A stretch of 64,000 nt of DNA. It comes from JBBDMU01 sp040905685 (GTDB taxonomy: Bacteria > Bacteroidota > Rhodothermia > Balneolales > Natronogracilivirgulaceae). This document shows positions 25,891 through 34,918 of this stretch, piece by piece. The stretch's first letter is position 1. Each line of letters starts with the position of its first letter. Made by a program: the position numbers and the translations under genes. The notes below the pieces were generated by a model, which ran no database searches, had not been told where the DNA came from, and was given only the letters and a program-made list of their open reading frames with translations. The DNA lies in the NCBI GenBank assembly GCA_040905685.1, contig JBBDRB010000077.1:37080-101079 (forward strand), written 5' to 3'.

Positions 25891-25926
25891 CCTGTTGATA
25901 ACCACGAATAAACAGGAGACCCGTTA

Positions 25927-27846
25927 ATGTCGAAGCAAGTAAAAAACGATGCACCCAAAGCCGCGGATTCGGAAATGTTTCACCCGTCCAAAGAGGTAGT
26001 AAAAAATGCCCACATAAAAGATTACGATAAAGTTTACAAGCGGTCGATTGAAGATCGGGAAGGATTTTGGGCGGAGGAAGCTGAAAAACTTGACTGGTAT
26101 AAGAAATGGGACAAGGTCCTTGACGACAGCGGAAAGCCTTTTTATAAGTGGTTCACGGGCGGAAAAACAAATATCATTCAAAATGCCATAGACCGGCATC
26201 TTAAGACCCATCGCCGCAATAAACTGGCATTGATTTGGGAGGGTGAGCCCGGAGATGTTAAAACGATGTCATATCACGCTTTGAACCGGGAGGTTTCCAA
26301 ATTTTCCAATGTGCTAAAAAGCATGGGCGTGAAGAAGGGCGAGATTGTGACCATTTATATGCCGCAGATTCCGGAATTGATGATTGCCATGCTGTCCTGT
26401 GCTAAAATCGGAGCGGCCCACAGCGTGGTTTATGGCGGATTCAGTGTCGAGGCCCTGGCAAACCGCATAGATGATGCCAAAAGCCGGGTGCTGATCACGG
26501 CCGACGGGGGCTGGAGACGCGGTAAGATCACGGATTTAAAAGGCATAGCCAACGACGCCATTGACCGTTCGCCGACTCTTGAGGTGTGCATCACCGTCAA
26601 GCGAACCGGACAGGATGTGCATATGGAAAATGACCGTGATTTCTGGTATCACGACTTAATGTCCCTCCCCATTGCCAACCCCGTGTGCGAGTCTGAAGTC
26701 ATGGATGCCGAAGACACCCTGTTTATTCTCTATACTTCGGGAACAACGGGCAAACCCAAAGGCCTGCTTCATACCCACGGCGGATATTCGGTCTTTACCT
26801 CGGTTACCCACCGGTATGTATTTGATGTTAAGGATGAGGACCGGTGGTGGTGCGCAGCCGATCCGGGGTGGATTACCGGTCACAGTTACATGATCTATGG
26901 CCCGCTTATCAACGGATCCACGATCATGATGTATGAAGGGGCTCCGAACCATCCGTATCCGAACCGCTGGTGGAGTATGATCGAGAAATACGGTATTACC
27001 ATTCTCTATACTTCGCCTACTGCCATTCGCGGACTCATGCGGTTCGGAGACCAGTGGCCGAAACGCCATAATCTGAGCAGCCTCAGATTGCTTGGTTCCG
27101 TCGGCGAGCCCATCAATCCGGAGGCCTGGCGATGGTATTACGATGTAATTGGCAATAACAAATGCCCGATCATGGATACCTGGTGGCAAACGGAAACCGG
27201 AGGGTTTATGATTACCCCGCTTCCCGTGACCCCATTGAAACCGGGTTCGGCAACCAAACCGTTTTTCGGCGTGGAAGTAGGAGTCGTAAACGATGAGGGA
27301 GAAGAAGTCGCTGCCGGAGAAGAAGGCAAATTGATTATTAAAGCGCCCTGGCCGGGAATGGCCCGGACCATCTACGGCGACCCTGACCGGTATGTGGAAA
27401 CATACTGGAAGGAATATGAAGCCAAAGGCTGGTATAAAGCCGGAGACTCGGCCCGCATTGATGAGGATGGCTACGTCTGGGTGATCGGGCGTATCGATGA
27501 TGTGATCAAGGTAAGCGGCTACCGTCTTGGTACCGCTGAAGTGGAAAGTGCCCTGGTGAGCCATCCAGCCGTTTCCGAAGCAGCCGCCATTGCCCTGCCT
27601 CATGAAGTGAAGGGCAATGCCATCCATACGTTCGTCATACTGAAAACAGGGGTCCAAAAGGACAAAAAACTGGAAGATGAACTCAAAAAGCATGTTGGCA
27701 CCGAAATCGGACCGATTGCCCGTCCGGAAATGGTAAAATTTGTGGAATCGCTGCCTAAAACCAGAAGCGGAAAAATCATGCGCCGCGTGTTGAAGGCACG
27801 GGAACTGGGCGTGGATGAGGGTGACCTGTCAACGATAGAAGATTGA
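25927..27846 (+). CDS. acs: Acetyl-CoA synthetase (AMP-forming)
   Basis: The enzyme activates acetate to acetyl-CoA with ATP. The 639 residues show the AMP-binding signature YTSGTTGKPKGLLHTHGGY, the acetate pocket Trp segment TWWQTETGG, the DGYVWVIGRIDDVIKVSG hinge and the C-terminal KTRSGKIMRR whose Lys is the usual site of reversible acetylation. The length matches the family (about 650). A well-placed promoter and ribosome site precede it and a hairpin follows, so it is likely monocistronic. Confidence 0.95.
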   Translation: MSKQVKNDAPKAADSEMFHPSKEVVKNAHIKDYDKVYKRSIEDREGFWAEEAEKLDWYKKWDKVLDDSGKPFYKWFTGGKTNIIQNAIDRHLKTHRRNKLALIWEGEPGDVKTMSYHALNREVSKFSNVLKSMGVKKGEIVTIYMPQIPELMIAMLSCAKIGAAHSVVYGGFSVEALANRIDDAKSRVLITADGGWRRGKITDLKGIANDAIDRSPTLEVCITVKRTGQDVHMENDRDFWYHDLMSLPIANPVCESEVMDAEDTLFILYTSGTTGKPKGLLHTHGGYSVFTSVTHRYVFDVKDEDRWWCAADPGWITGHSYMIYGPLINGSTIMMYEGAPNHPYPNRWWSMIEKYGITILYTSPTAIRGLMRFGDQWPKRHNLSSLRLLGSVGEPINPEAWRWYYDVIGNNKCPIMDTWWQTETGGFMITPLPVTPLKPGSATKPFFGVEVGVVNDEGEEVAAGEEGKLIIKAPWPGMARTIYGDPDRYVETYWKEYEAKGWYKAGDSARIDEDGYVWVIGRIDDVIKVSGYRLGTAEVESALVSHPAVSEAAAIALPHEVKGNAIHTFVILKTGVQKDKKLEDELKKHVGTEIGPIARPEMVKFVESLPKTRSGKIMRRVLKARELGVDEGDLSTIED

Positions 27847-27867
27847 TGCAAGCAGGGTAACGTCAAA

Positions 27868-27901
27868 CCAAAAGTGAAACGAATGTTCGTTCCGCTTTTG
27901 G
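27868..27901. terminator. Hairpin between convergent acs and SDR genes
   Basis: CCAAAAG (27868-27874) pairs with CTTTTGG (27895-27901) and AACGAA (27878-27883) with TTCGTT (27886-27891), with a small internal bulge. It lies between two converging genes and could serve both, but no clear T-run follows on either strand. Confidence 0.45.
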
Positions 27902-27914
27902 CTTGGTCGTTGCA

Positions 27915-28880
27915 TTAACGCAGTTCGGAACGCTCTCTTTTATGCGCTTCCTCAATTCGCTTCGCTTCGGATTCCGAGGGTTGAGAATCGCCCTTCTTTT
28001 TAAGGGGTTCATCGTGCTTCATGCCTTGTTCGAGATGCGCTTCTGTTTTAGAGGCCATCTTTTCGCGGGCTTCTTTTTTATCGGAGGAAAGACGCCCGGT
28101 TTCGGTCAGGTACAACCGGGAAAGCTTTGTGATCGCCTTTTGAGACATAAGCCGTTCCAAAAGCAGGGTCACCTTGTTTTTTGTGCCGGCTGTCACCATA
28201 CGTTTGCCTTTTTTCATCGCTTCATAGCCTGTTTTGGCGACCTCCCTGGCTTCCATAGTAAGCATCTTATTTTGAAATGCCCGGGTTTGTTCCTGCCTGG
28301 CCCGTATTTTAAAGTTGGTTTCCGTGGGACCGGGGCATAAGGCCGTTACGGTAACGCCATGCGGCTCCAGTTCCTCGGCCAGGGCCAGAGAAAAGGAAAG
28401 GTCGTAAGCTTTGGAAGCGTAATACACGCTCATATGGGGTCCGGGCTGTAAGGATGCCACCGATGCGGTATTCAGAATCTTTCCCTTCTTTTCTATAATA
28501 TCATGAACAAAGAGTTTGGCAATATGGGTGAAGGATATAATATTGATATTAATGATCTGAAAATACTCGTCCATATCCACATCCCTGAAGTCCCCGTACA
28601 GGCCCACACCGGCATTATTAATCAGCACATCAACAGACAAATCCCGCTTCCGGACTTCATCAAATAACTTCCGGGCTCCGGTTTCCTGAGACAGGTCAGC
28701 TTGAATGGTTTCTACCGGAACCTTATATACCTCGTTCACCTGCATGCCAAATCCTTCCAGCTTTCTTTTATTGAGTGCCGTCAGAATTAAGGAGTAGCCG
28801 TCGCGGGCAAGCAGGTAGGTCAGTTCTTTGCCGATGCCGCTTGAGGCACCGGTGATAAGCGCACATTTTTGATCAGCCAT
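27915..28880 (-). CDS. Short-chain dehydrogenase/reductase with charged C-terminal tail
   Basis: The 321-residue protein has a classical SDR core: cofactor loop ITGASSGIGKELT, NNAGVGLYG and the catalytic YYASK with preceding Ser. The N-terminal basic/acidic residues do not clearly settle NAD or NADP. The first 250 residues resemble DltE/YqjQ-type SDRs of lipid or sugar metabolism. The last 60 or so residues are a Lys/Glu-rich, low-complexity extension not usual for the family. It follows the HEPN-like gene by about 100 bases on the same strand. Confidence 0.85.
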   Translation of the reverse strand: MADQKCALITGASSGIGKELTYLLARDGYSLILTALNKRKLEGFGMQVNEVYKVPVETIQADLSQETGARKLFDEVRKRDLSVDVLINNAGVGLYGDFRDVDMDEYFQIININIISFTHIAKLFVHDIIEKKGKILNTASVASLQPGPHMSVYYASKAYDLSFSLALAEELEPHGVTVTALCPGPTETNFKIRARQEQTRAFQNKMLTMEAREVAKTGYEAMKKGKRMVTAGTKNKVTLLLERLMSQKAITKLSRLYLTETGRLSSDKKEAREKMASKTEAHLEQGMKHDEPLKKKGDSQPSESEAKRIEEAHKRERSELR

Positions 28881-28979
28881 TGTAAAATAAGTTTTATAAG
28901 TTACTGTTTTTATAAAACTAAAAAGGATTTAAACGGAAGTCGAATTAAATAATCCTATATAAAGCTGATGGCGGTGTCT

Positions 28980-29489
28980 CTACTGGTTGTCCGGTTTGGG
29001 ATAGAGCTTTTTCAACCTGGCATACGTGATGAAATTGTCAAAATAGTCAAAAAGGCGGGGAGAATATTCCGTAATTAACGGTATGTAAACGCCGGCGGCA
29101 TCAGGCAGGTGAAGGCGTGCAAGGTCATTGCGCAAATTACGGATATCAATCACCATACCGGCTTTATCAATCACCTTTTTCTTTTCCGCCCGTTTTATAC
29201 TGTCGACAATGGTTCCGTCTTTTTCACGGTCTATTTTATCCGTCAGAGGTAAAAAAACCTCAAAGAACAAATCACAGACCCGGATAAACCGGTTTTTCAG
29301 GGCTTCCAGCTTTTCAAGTTCATCCGGGGTATTCTTTGTGGATGCCCTGATCGGGGCACAGCGATCAAGGGAGTGGCGAAGCATCTTCAGGCTTTCTTCA
29401 GCAACAGGGACCTGCAACTGTATGATCTCGAAGACATCTTCCCCGATTTCCACATATATATTGGGAAGTAAGCTATATGCCCGGGCCAT
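28980..29489 (-). CDS. Small helical protein, possible HEPN-domain protein
   Basis: This 169-residue protein (start ATG 29489; a GTG three codons upstream is possible) is predicted all-helical. It has the segment RNLRNDLARLH near residues 117-127, which fits the R-x4-6-H signature of HEPN domains such as HepT. A nucleotidyltransferase partner, as in HepT-MntA toxin-antitoxin pairs, is not seen on either side. The upstream gene on the same strand is an ankyrin protein. The HEPN call is tentative; it may be an unrelated helical protein. Confidence 0.4.
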   Translation of the reverse strand: MARAYSLLPNIYVEIGEDVFEIIQLQVPVAEESLKMLRHSLDRCAPIRASTKNTPDELEKLEALKNRFIRVCDLFFEVFLPLTDKIDREKDGTIVDSIKRAEKKKVIDKAGMVIDIRNLRNDLARLHLPDAAGVYIPLITEYSPRLFDYFDNFITYARLKKLYPKPDNQ

Positions 29490-29510
29490 TTTTGTCACTG
29501 GGTTAGGATA

Positions 29511-29536
29511 CCAAAGGTCACCGTAATGACCTTTGG
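29511..29536. repeat. Perfect 10-base-pair inverted repeat between ankyrin and HEPN-like genes
   Basis: CCAAAGGTCA, a six-base loop CCGTAA, then TGACCTTTGG. It lies 13 bases beyond the ankyrin gene's stop in the direction of transcription and about 20 bases before the next start. It has no T-run, so it may be a Rho-independent-like terminator of weak strength or a processing/regulatory hairpin. Confidence 0.6.
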
Positions 29537-29549
29537 CAGGGGAACATGA

Positions 29550-29942
29550 TCAGATCATATTGTGAACGGAGCCTGGCTGCTCCAGCAGATTGATTATATC
29601 GGGTTTATTGGTGGATTTTGCATGATCCAGTGCAGACCATCCATGATCATCAAGTACTTTCGTATCGGCTCCGTTTTCAATAAGCAAACGGACGACATCG
29701 GTGTGGCCCTGAGATGCTGACCAGTACAGTGCGCTGGTTCCCCGGTTATCCCGGGCGTTTACATCGGCGCCGTTTTGAAGCAACAAACGGACAATGTTCA
29801 GGTGACCGTGCTTGGAGGCTTTTAAAAGCATGGTGCGCTGATGTTCATCCTCGGCATTCACATTCCCGCCCTCGCTAAGGAGGTTGCGGACGGTATCTAA
29901 ATCACCGCTTGCAGCGGCTTCCAAAAATTTTATCTCGTCCAT
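29550..29942 (-). CDS. Ankyrin-repeat protein
   Basis: With the ATG at 29942 the protein has 130 residues and consists almost entirely of ankyrin repeats; the frame is open upstream, but that part lacks repeat character. About four repeats are seen, with the consensus pieces TMLLKASKHGHLNIVRLLLQ, NGADVNARDNRGTSALYWSA and GHTDVVRLLIENGADTK. Bacterial ankyrin proteins usually bind a partner protein; none is known here. The next gene on the strand is a small helical protein after a hairpin. Confidence 0.82.
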   Translation of the reverse strand: MDEIKFLEAAASGDLDTVRNLLSEGGNVNAEDEHQRTMLLKASKHGHLNIVRLLLQNGADVNARDNRGTSALYWSASQGHTDVVRLLIENGADTKVLDDHGWSALDHAKSTNKPDIINLLEQPGSVHNMI

Positions 29943-30193
29943 AGGCAGCTCTTGATTAGTTGGTTTTAAATTACCCTTATACGATTTTAAAACTTTTGGT
30001 CCATGAATGCAAACATAAGTTTTTATTAACATCTTAAGAAATAATATAAACGCAGCCTGTACTATCATGCGAGGGAATCTGCGTTAAAAAAAGGATAATT
30101 TTTGTATTGGGGGGAATCCTAAACGTCCGTAAGGGAATGGTCCGGATTTGCTGTATTTTACAGGGAATAATCAAGAACAAATATCATACAGAT

Positions 30194-31864
30194 TTGAGTG
30201 AACAAAAAATAATCTTTTCGATGGTTGGGGTCGGCAAAGTATACAAACCCAACAAACAGGTATTAAAAGACATCTATCTGTCTTTTTATTATGGTGCAAA
30301 GATCGGGGTACTGGGATTAAACGGCTCGGGCAAAAGCAGCCTGCTCCGCATTATAGCCGGAGTAGACAAAGACTACCTGGGAGAGATTTCCAAACAAAAA
30401 GGAATCACGACGGGGTACTTGCCTCAGGAGCCGGTTCTGGATCCCGGTAAGACGGCCAGAGAGGTTGTTGAAGAAGGGGCCCTGGAGACGGTCAATCTGT
30501 TGAAGGAATATGAAGCCGTCAGTGCCCGATTTTCCGAACCGGATGCCGATTTCGATGTCCTGATTGAAAAGCAGGCCAAATTGCAGGAAAAGATCGACCA
30601 AAAAGACGCCTGGGACCTGGACAGTAAACTGGAAATGGCCATGGATGCCCTCCGTTGTCCGGAAGGGGACACCCCTGTTTCGGTACTGTCCGGTGGCGAA
30701 CGACGCCGGGTAGCCCTGTGCCGGCTGTTGCTGGAGGAACCTGATGTTCTGCTGCTCGATGAGCCGACCAATCACCTTGATGCCGATTCGGTTGCCTGGC
30801 TTGAACAGCATCTGGCACGCTATGCGGGAACGGTAATTGCCGTCACGCACGACCGCTATTTTCTCGACAATGTGGCGGGATGGATCCTGGAGCTGGACCG
30901 TGGACAGGGAATTCCCTTTGAAGGCAATTATTCATCCTGGCTGGAACAAAAAAAAGCCCGTCTGGCCACCGAAGAAAAACAGGAATCGAAACGGCAAAAA
31001 ACGCTTGAGCGGGAACTGGACTGGATCCGTGCCAATCCCAAAGGACGCCGAGCAAAAAGCAAAGCACGTATCTCTGCCTACGAAGACATGCTCTCCGAGG
31101 AACAGGAAAAACGGCGTGAAGATCTGGAGATCAGCATTCCGGCCGGTCCCCGTCTGGGTAATAAGGTGATCGTAGCCGAGCATATCGCCAAGGGCTATGA
31201 CGGAACCCTGCTCTACGATGATCTGAACTTCTCCCTGCCCCCCGGCGGGATCGTGGGAATTATCGGTCCGAACGGGGCGGGGAAAACCACCCTGTTCCGG
31301 ATGATTATGGACCAGGAAAAGCCAGATCAGGGTAAGATCACCATAGGAGAATCGGTGAAGACGGCTTATGTGGATCAAAACCGTCCGCTGGATCCGGATA
31401 AATCTATATGGGAAGAGATCTCCGGGGGACAGGACATCATCAAACTGGGCAAACGGGAGGTAAATTCCCGGGCCTACGTAGCCCGCTTTAATTTCAGCGG
31501 CAGCGATCAGCAAAAGAAAGTGACCGAGCTTTCAGGGGGCGAACGCAACCGGGTCCATCTGGCAAAGACGCTTAAAGAAGGCGGTAACGTACTCCTGCTC
31601 GATGAGCCTACCAATGATCTGGATATCAACACGCTCCGTGCCCTGGAGGATGCATTGCTGGATTTCGCCGGATGCGCCGTGATCATATCTCACGACAGGT
31701 GGTTTCTGGACCGAACGGCAACGCATATCCTGGCATTCGAAGGTAACAGCAACGCGTACTGGTTTGAAGGCAACTTCTCTGAGTATGAGGAAAACCGTAA
31801 ACAACGCCTGGGTATCGATGGCGATCAGCCCCACCGTATCCAGTACAAGAAGCTGACCAGGTAA
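30194..31864 (+). CDS. ettA: Energy-dependent translational throttle protein EttA (ABC-F)
   Basis: EttA is a ribosome-associated ABC-F ATPase that gates entry into elongation according to ADP/ATP. Starting at TTG 30194 gives 556 residues and the canonical N-terminus SEQKIIFSMVGVGKVY (E. coli EttA has 555); longer starts at 30107 or 30137 add unconserved residues. Both ATPase cassettes are intact: Walker A GLNGSGKSS and GPNGAGKTT, signatures LSGGERRR and LSGGERNR. The arm between them that contacts P-site tRNA is present (around LDWIRANPKGRRAKSKAR). Confidence 0.93.
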   Translation: MSEQKIIFSMVGVGKVYKPNKQVLKDIYLSFYYGAKIGVLGLNGSGKSSLLRIIAGVDKDYLGEISKQKGITTGYLPQEPVLDPGKTAREVVEEGALETVNLLKEYEAVSARFSEPDADFDVLIEKQAKLQEKIDQKDAWDLDSKLEMAMDALRCPEGDTPVSVLSGGERRRVALCRLLLEEPDVLLLDEPTNHLDADSVAWLEQHLARYAGTVIAVTHDRYFLDNVAGWILELDRGQGIPFEGNYSSWLEQKKARLATEEKQESKRQKTLERELDWIRANPKGRRAKSKARISAYEDMLSEEQEKRREDLEISIPAGPRLGNKVIVAEHIAKGYDGTLLYDDLNFSLPPGGIVGIIGPNGAGKTTLFRMIMDQEKPDQGKITIGESVKTAYVDQNRPLDPDKSIWEEISGGQDIIKLGKREVNSRAYVARFNFSGSDQQKKVTELSGGERNRVHLAKTLKEGGNVLLLDEPTNDLDINTLRALEDALLDFAGCAVIISHDRWFLDRTATHILAFEGNSNAYWFEGNFSEYEENRKQRLGIDGDQPHRIQYKKLTR

Positions 31865-31870
31865 TTCGAA

Positions 31871-32764
31871 GTGAATATCCAGGCCGCAACCGGGATCAAA
31901 CCGGGCAGACAGGTGTTGAACTTTGTGATCCATCTACGCTGGCATTACCAGGTTTTTATCCTGTCGGGCTGTTACCTGCTGGGCGGTCTTTTCCATACGG
32001 GTCCGGCCGGATGGCCGATGTTTCTCCTTCAGTTCCTGAACGTGCATTTACTGCTTTTCGGTGGGGCCACGGCCTTCAATTCCTTTTGGGACAAAGATAA
32101 GGGGCGCATAGGCGGTTTAAAGAAACCACCGCCAATGGCGTCCTGGATGCATCCGGCTTCGCTTGCCCTGCAATGCGCCGGTTTGATGCTGGCTCTGCCT
32201 GCAGGCTATGAATATACCATGGTCTATGTCCTGAGCATGATGATGTTCTGGCTCTACAGCACGCCCCTGGCCAAATGGAAAGGTCGTCCATGGCTGAGTA
32301 TGGTGGCCATCGGCCTGAGTACCGGATGGTGTTCATTTTTGCTGGGATTCATGGCTATCGGGGGATCCTCTTTTTTTCCCTATCTTTTACCGGCCACCGG
32401 CTGCTCGCTGATCCTGCTCAGTATGTATCCGGTGTCCCAGGTTTTTCAGATGGAAGAAGACCGTGAACGCGGTTACAGGACCTTTGCACTCTGTTACGGT
32501 CTGAACGGGATCAGGATTTTTTTCCCCGCCACTTATATTCCGGGTCTCCTGATTACCGGCTTTACCTTACACCGGCTTGAGCCGGCAGCCGGTCATCTTT
32601 TCCTGGCCCTTTCTGTCCTGACCGGCACGGTGATCTGGTGGCAGCTCAGGCGGATAACAGGCACGGAGGACGATTACAAAACAGTAATGCGGATCAAATA
32701 CCTGACCTCATTTGCATTTGTGATATTCATCGTTTTCTGGCTGTTGGCCGGACGATCGGCATAA
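31871..32764 (+). CDS. UbiA-family prenyltransferase
   Basis: This 297-residue integral membrane protein has about eight helices and the two Asp-rich motifs of the UbiA superfamily: NSFWDKDKG near residue 75 (N-x3-D-x-D) and QMEEDRERG near residue 195. Such enzymes attach an isoprenoid or phytyl chain to an aromatic or other acceptor, as in quinone, heme O or chlorophyll routes. No quinone gene is adjacent, so the acceptor is unknown. The start is GTG six bases after ettA, suggesting co-transcription. Confidence 0.82.
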   Translation: MNIQAATGIKPGRQVLNFVIHLRWHYQVFILSGCYLLGGLFHTGPAGWPMFLLQFLNVHLLLFGGATAFNSFWDKDKGRIGGLKKPPPMASWMHPASLALQCAGLMLALPAGYEYTMVYVLSMMMFWLYSTPLAKWKGRPWLSMVAIGLSTGWCSFLLGFMAIGGSSFFPYLLPATGCSLILLSMYPVSQVFQMEEDRERGYRTFALCYGLNGIRIFFPATYIPGLLITGFTLHRLEPAAGHLFLALSVLTGTVIWWQLRRITGTEDDYKTVMRIKYLTSFAFVIFIVFWLLAGRSA

Positions 32765-32850
32765 AGTTAATTAAGCCGCTATCTTATTGAACTTCAACAG
32801 CCATAACCGTGTTATACCTGGACAATTGCCAACCTTTTACCCTTTGACAA

Positions 32851-33444
32851 ATGCCTGTTTCACCATCCTATATTGAAAAAGCCGTCTCATACGCTCAGTA
32901 CCGAACGCTCATTGATAACCTTATCCTGGAAAATAAAACTACCGGTGAAACCCAGTCGGCCGATCTGTTTGCCTACACCAGGTTAAATGTCCACCGTATG
33001 CTGCGTTTGGAAAAGCAGGTTAGGGTCGGTCCCGCGTTCGTTGAACTACTAAAAAAACGCCGCAGTAAAGAACTATGGCTGGTCCTGGCTGAGTCCTGGT
33101 GCGGAGACGTCGCCCAAAATTTACCGGCTATCCAAAAAATAGCCGCTGAATCTCCCGATATTGCCCTCAAGGTTCTTCTGCGGGATGAAAACCTTGAATT
33201 GATGGATGAGTTTCTTACCAACGGGACCCGGTCCATCCCTAAGCTTATCAGCCTGGACGCCGAAACACGGGAAGTGAAGTGGCATTGGGGTCCGCGTCCC
33301 GCACCGGCACAAGCCCTGATGATGAGCCTGAAGAAAGATGAATCCCTCAGCCAGGAAGAAAAAGCCGCTAAATTGCACCATTGGTATTCGAAGGATAAAA
33401 CGCAGACCTTGCAGCGAGAGATTATGCAATTAATGACGGGCTGA
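32851..33444 (+). CDS. Thioredoxin-like family protein with a single active-site Cys
   Basis: This 197-residue cytoplasmic protein has a thioredoxin-like fold of the PF14595 type. The active site reads ESWCGDVAQN, so the first Cys is kept but the second position is Val. The cis-Pro segment is TRSIPKLI. Without the resolving Cys it cannot act as a normal dithiol oxidoreductase, so a monothiol or binding role is more likely. It stands alone about 90 bases after the prenyltransferase. Confidence 0.78.
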   Translation: MPVSPSYIEKAVSYAQYRTLIDNLILENKTTGETQSADLFAYTRLNVHRMLRLEKQVRVGPAFVELLKKRRSKELWLVLAESWCGDVAQNLPAIQKIAAESPDIALKVLLRDENLELMDEFLTNGTRSIPKLISLDAETREVKWHWGPRPAPAQALMMSLKKDESLSQEEKAAKLHHWYSKDKTQTLQREIMQLMTG

Positions 33445-33550
33445 TCTTCTCCGTTTGCTATTTCAGTATTCGTAATTATCCGGGGAAATGATTAAATTCA
33501 TCTTATTAAAAATTCTAAGTTTACTACAATTGTAAGGTGTTGAAACATTG

Positions 33551-34840
33551 ATGCCCACGTCCCTTTTTTGCAACTGCCGGTCAGCGTTTTACCCCGGATA
33601 CCTTCTGACCGCCCTGGTGGTTATGGGAATGATCCTTCCGGCCCTGACAATGGTTGCATCCGAACTTACGCGTATTTCTTCGGCCGAACGCTCTGATAAG
33701 CAGGGCCATGTAATGCGCTTCCATATGGAAAGTCCCCCCGATTCCTTCCGGGTCAGGCAGCCTTTCGTGGATCTGATCCAGCTTGAAATATATAAAGAGG
33801 GTATCGATGCCGACCTTATTGAGCTGTTCGACATAAACAGCCCTTACCGGGGCATCGAGCTTCAGGAACTCGAAGGGGGCATTGGTATTGATATCCATTT
33901 TGATGTTGAGCGGTTCATGGAGGGCAATGCCTATCCCGATGCCAACGGTAAGGATCTGCTGCTGGGCCTTACCCGGATCACCGAAAGCAGATTAAAGCAG
34001 AAAGTTGAAGATGTTCAGCCCATTATCTGGAATGATCCTGCGGGTTCAGACGGGAGTATCCCGGATGATCCGCGGAGTTACGGAGAATTAGATAACGTTT
34101 TCGATTTTAACGATTTCTCCACCGAAGCTTTAAAATTTGAGACTATTGTTATTGACCCGGGCCATGGGGGAATTGATCCGGGGGCTTTGGGCTATGGAGG
34201 TATCTATGAAAAAGATATCACACTGGCTATAGCGTTGAAACTGGGTAACTACATCCGGGAAAACCTGCCTGACATCAAAGTGGTCTATACCCGCGATGAT
34301 GATACCTTTGTAGGGCTGGAAGAGCGCGGGCATATTGCCAATCTGGCGCAGGGGGATTTATTCATATCCCTGCATGCCAATTCGAATCACAGTAGCCGGG
34401 CCACCGGAGCCGAGGTTTATTTTTTGGGATTGCACCGGAGCCAGGAAGCGTTCGAGGTGATGAGGAAAGAAAATTCGGCCATTCGTTTTGAAGACGATGA
34501 CGATCTGACTGAAGAATTGACACGTGAACAGCTTGTGATCTATGAACTGGCCAATATCGGGAACATTGCCAGCAGTGAAGTTTTTGCCGGGCTGACGGAA
34601 AGGCAGTTTGAAGAACGGGCGTTGAGAAGGTCACGCGGTGTCAAACAAGCCGGTTTTATGGTGTTATACCATGCCTCCATGCCGGCGGTGCTGATTGAGT
34701 CGGGTTTCATCAGCAATCCCCAGGAACACCGATTCCTCTCCAGCGAGTATGGCCAGAACATTATGGCCTCGGCTATTTTCCGGGCCGTGCGTGATTACAA
34801 AGACAAGATCAGCAGAAGCCATAACAACGGCAATCCGTAA
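33551..34840 (+). CDS. N-acetylmuramoyl-L-alanine amidase (Amidase_3), AmiC-like
   Basis: The enzyme cleaves the amide between muramic acid and the stem peptide during cell separation. The ATG at 33551 gives 429 residues (a TTG one codon upstream is also possible). An N-terminal export helix (about 10-35) is followed by an AMIN-like domain (about 45-140). The zinc amidase spans about 195-425, with IDPGHGGIDPGALG, the EKDITLAIALKLG Glu ligand, SLHANSNHS and IESGFISNPQEH. The usual zinc ligands are all present. Confidence 0.9.
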   Translation: MPTSLFCNCRSAFYPGYLLTALVVMGMILPALTMVASELTRISSAERSDKQGHVMRFHMESPPDSFRVRQPFVDLIQLEIYKEGIDADLIELFDINSPYRGIELQELEGGIGIDIHFDVERFMEGNAYPDANGKDLLLGLTRITESRLKQKVEDVQPIIWNDPAGSDGSIPDDPRSYGELDNVFDFNDFSTEALKFETIVIDPGHGGIDPGALGYGGIYEKDITLAIALKLGNYIRENLPDIKVVYTRDDDTFVGLEERGHIANLAQGDLFISLHANSNHSSRATGAEVYFLGLHRSQEAFEVMRKENSAIRFEDDDDLTEELTREQLVIYELANIGNIASSEVFAGLTERQFEERALRRSRGVKQAGFMVLYHASMPAVLIESGFISNPQEHRFLSSEYGQNIMASAIFRAVRDYKDKISRSHNNGNP

Positions 34841-34918
34841 TAAATGGCTGCTCACCGGTTCCTGACGATCCATTTCCGAAGGATGGAACGTTGAAAATCC
34901 AAATCTCATTTTTGCATT

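Noticed and set aside
28980..29489. A complete HepT-MntA toxin-antitoxin pair
   Set aside because: No nucleotidyltransferase gene with a GSx10DxD motif is found on either side; only the helical half is seen, so I list it as a tentative HEPN protein.
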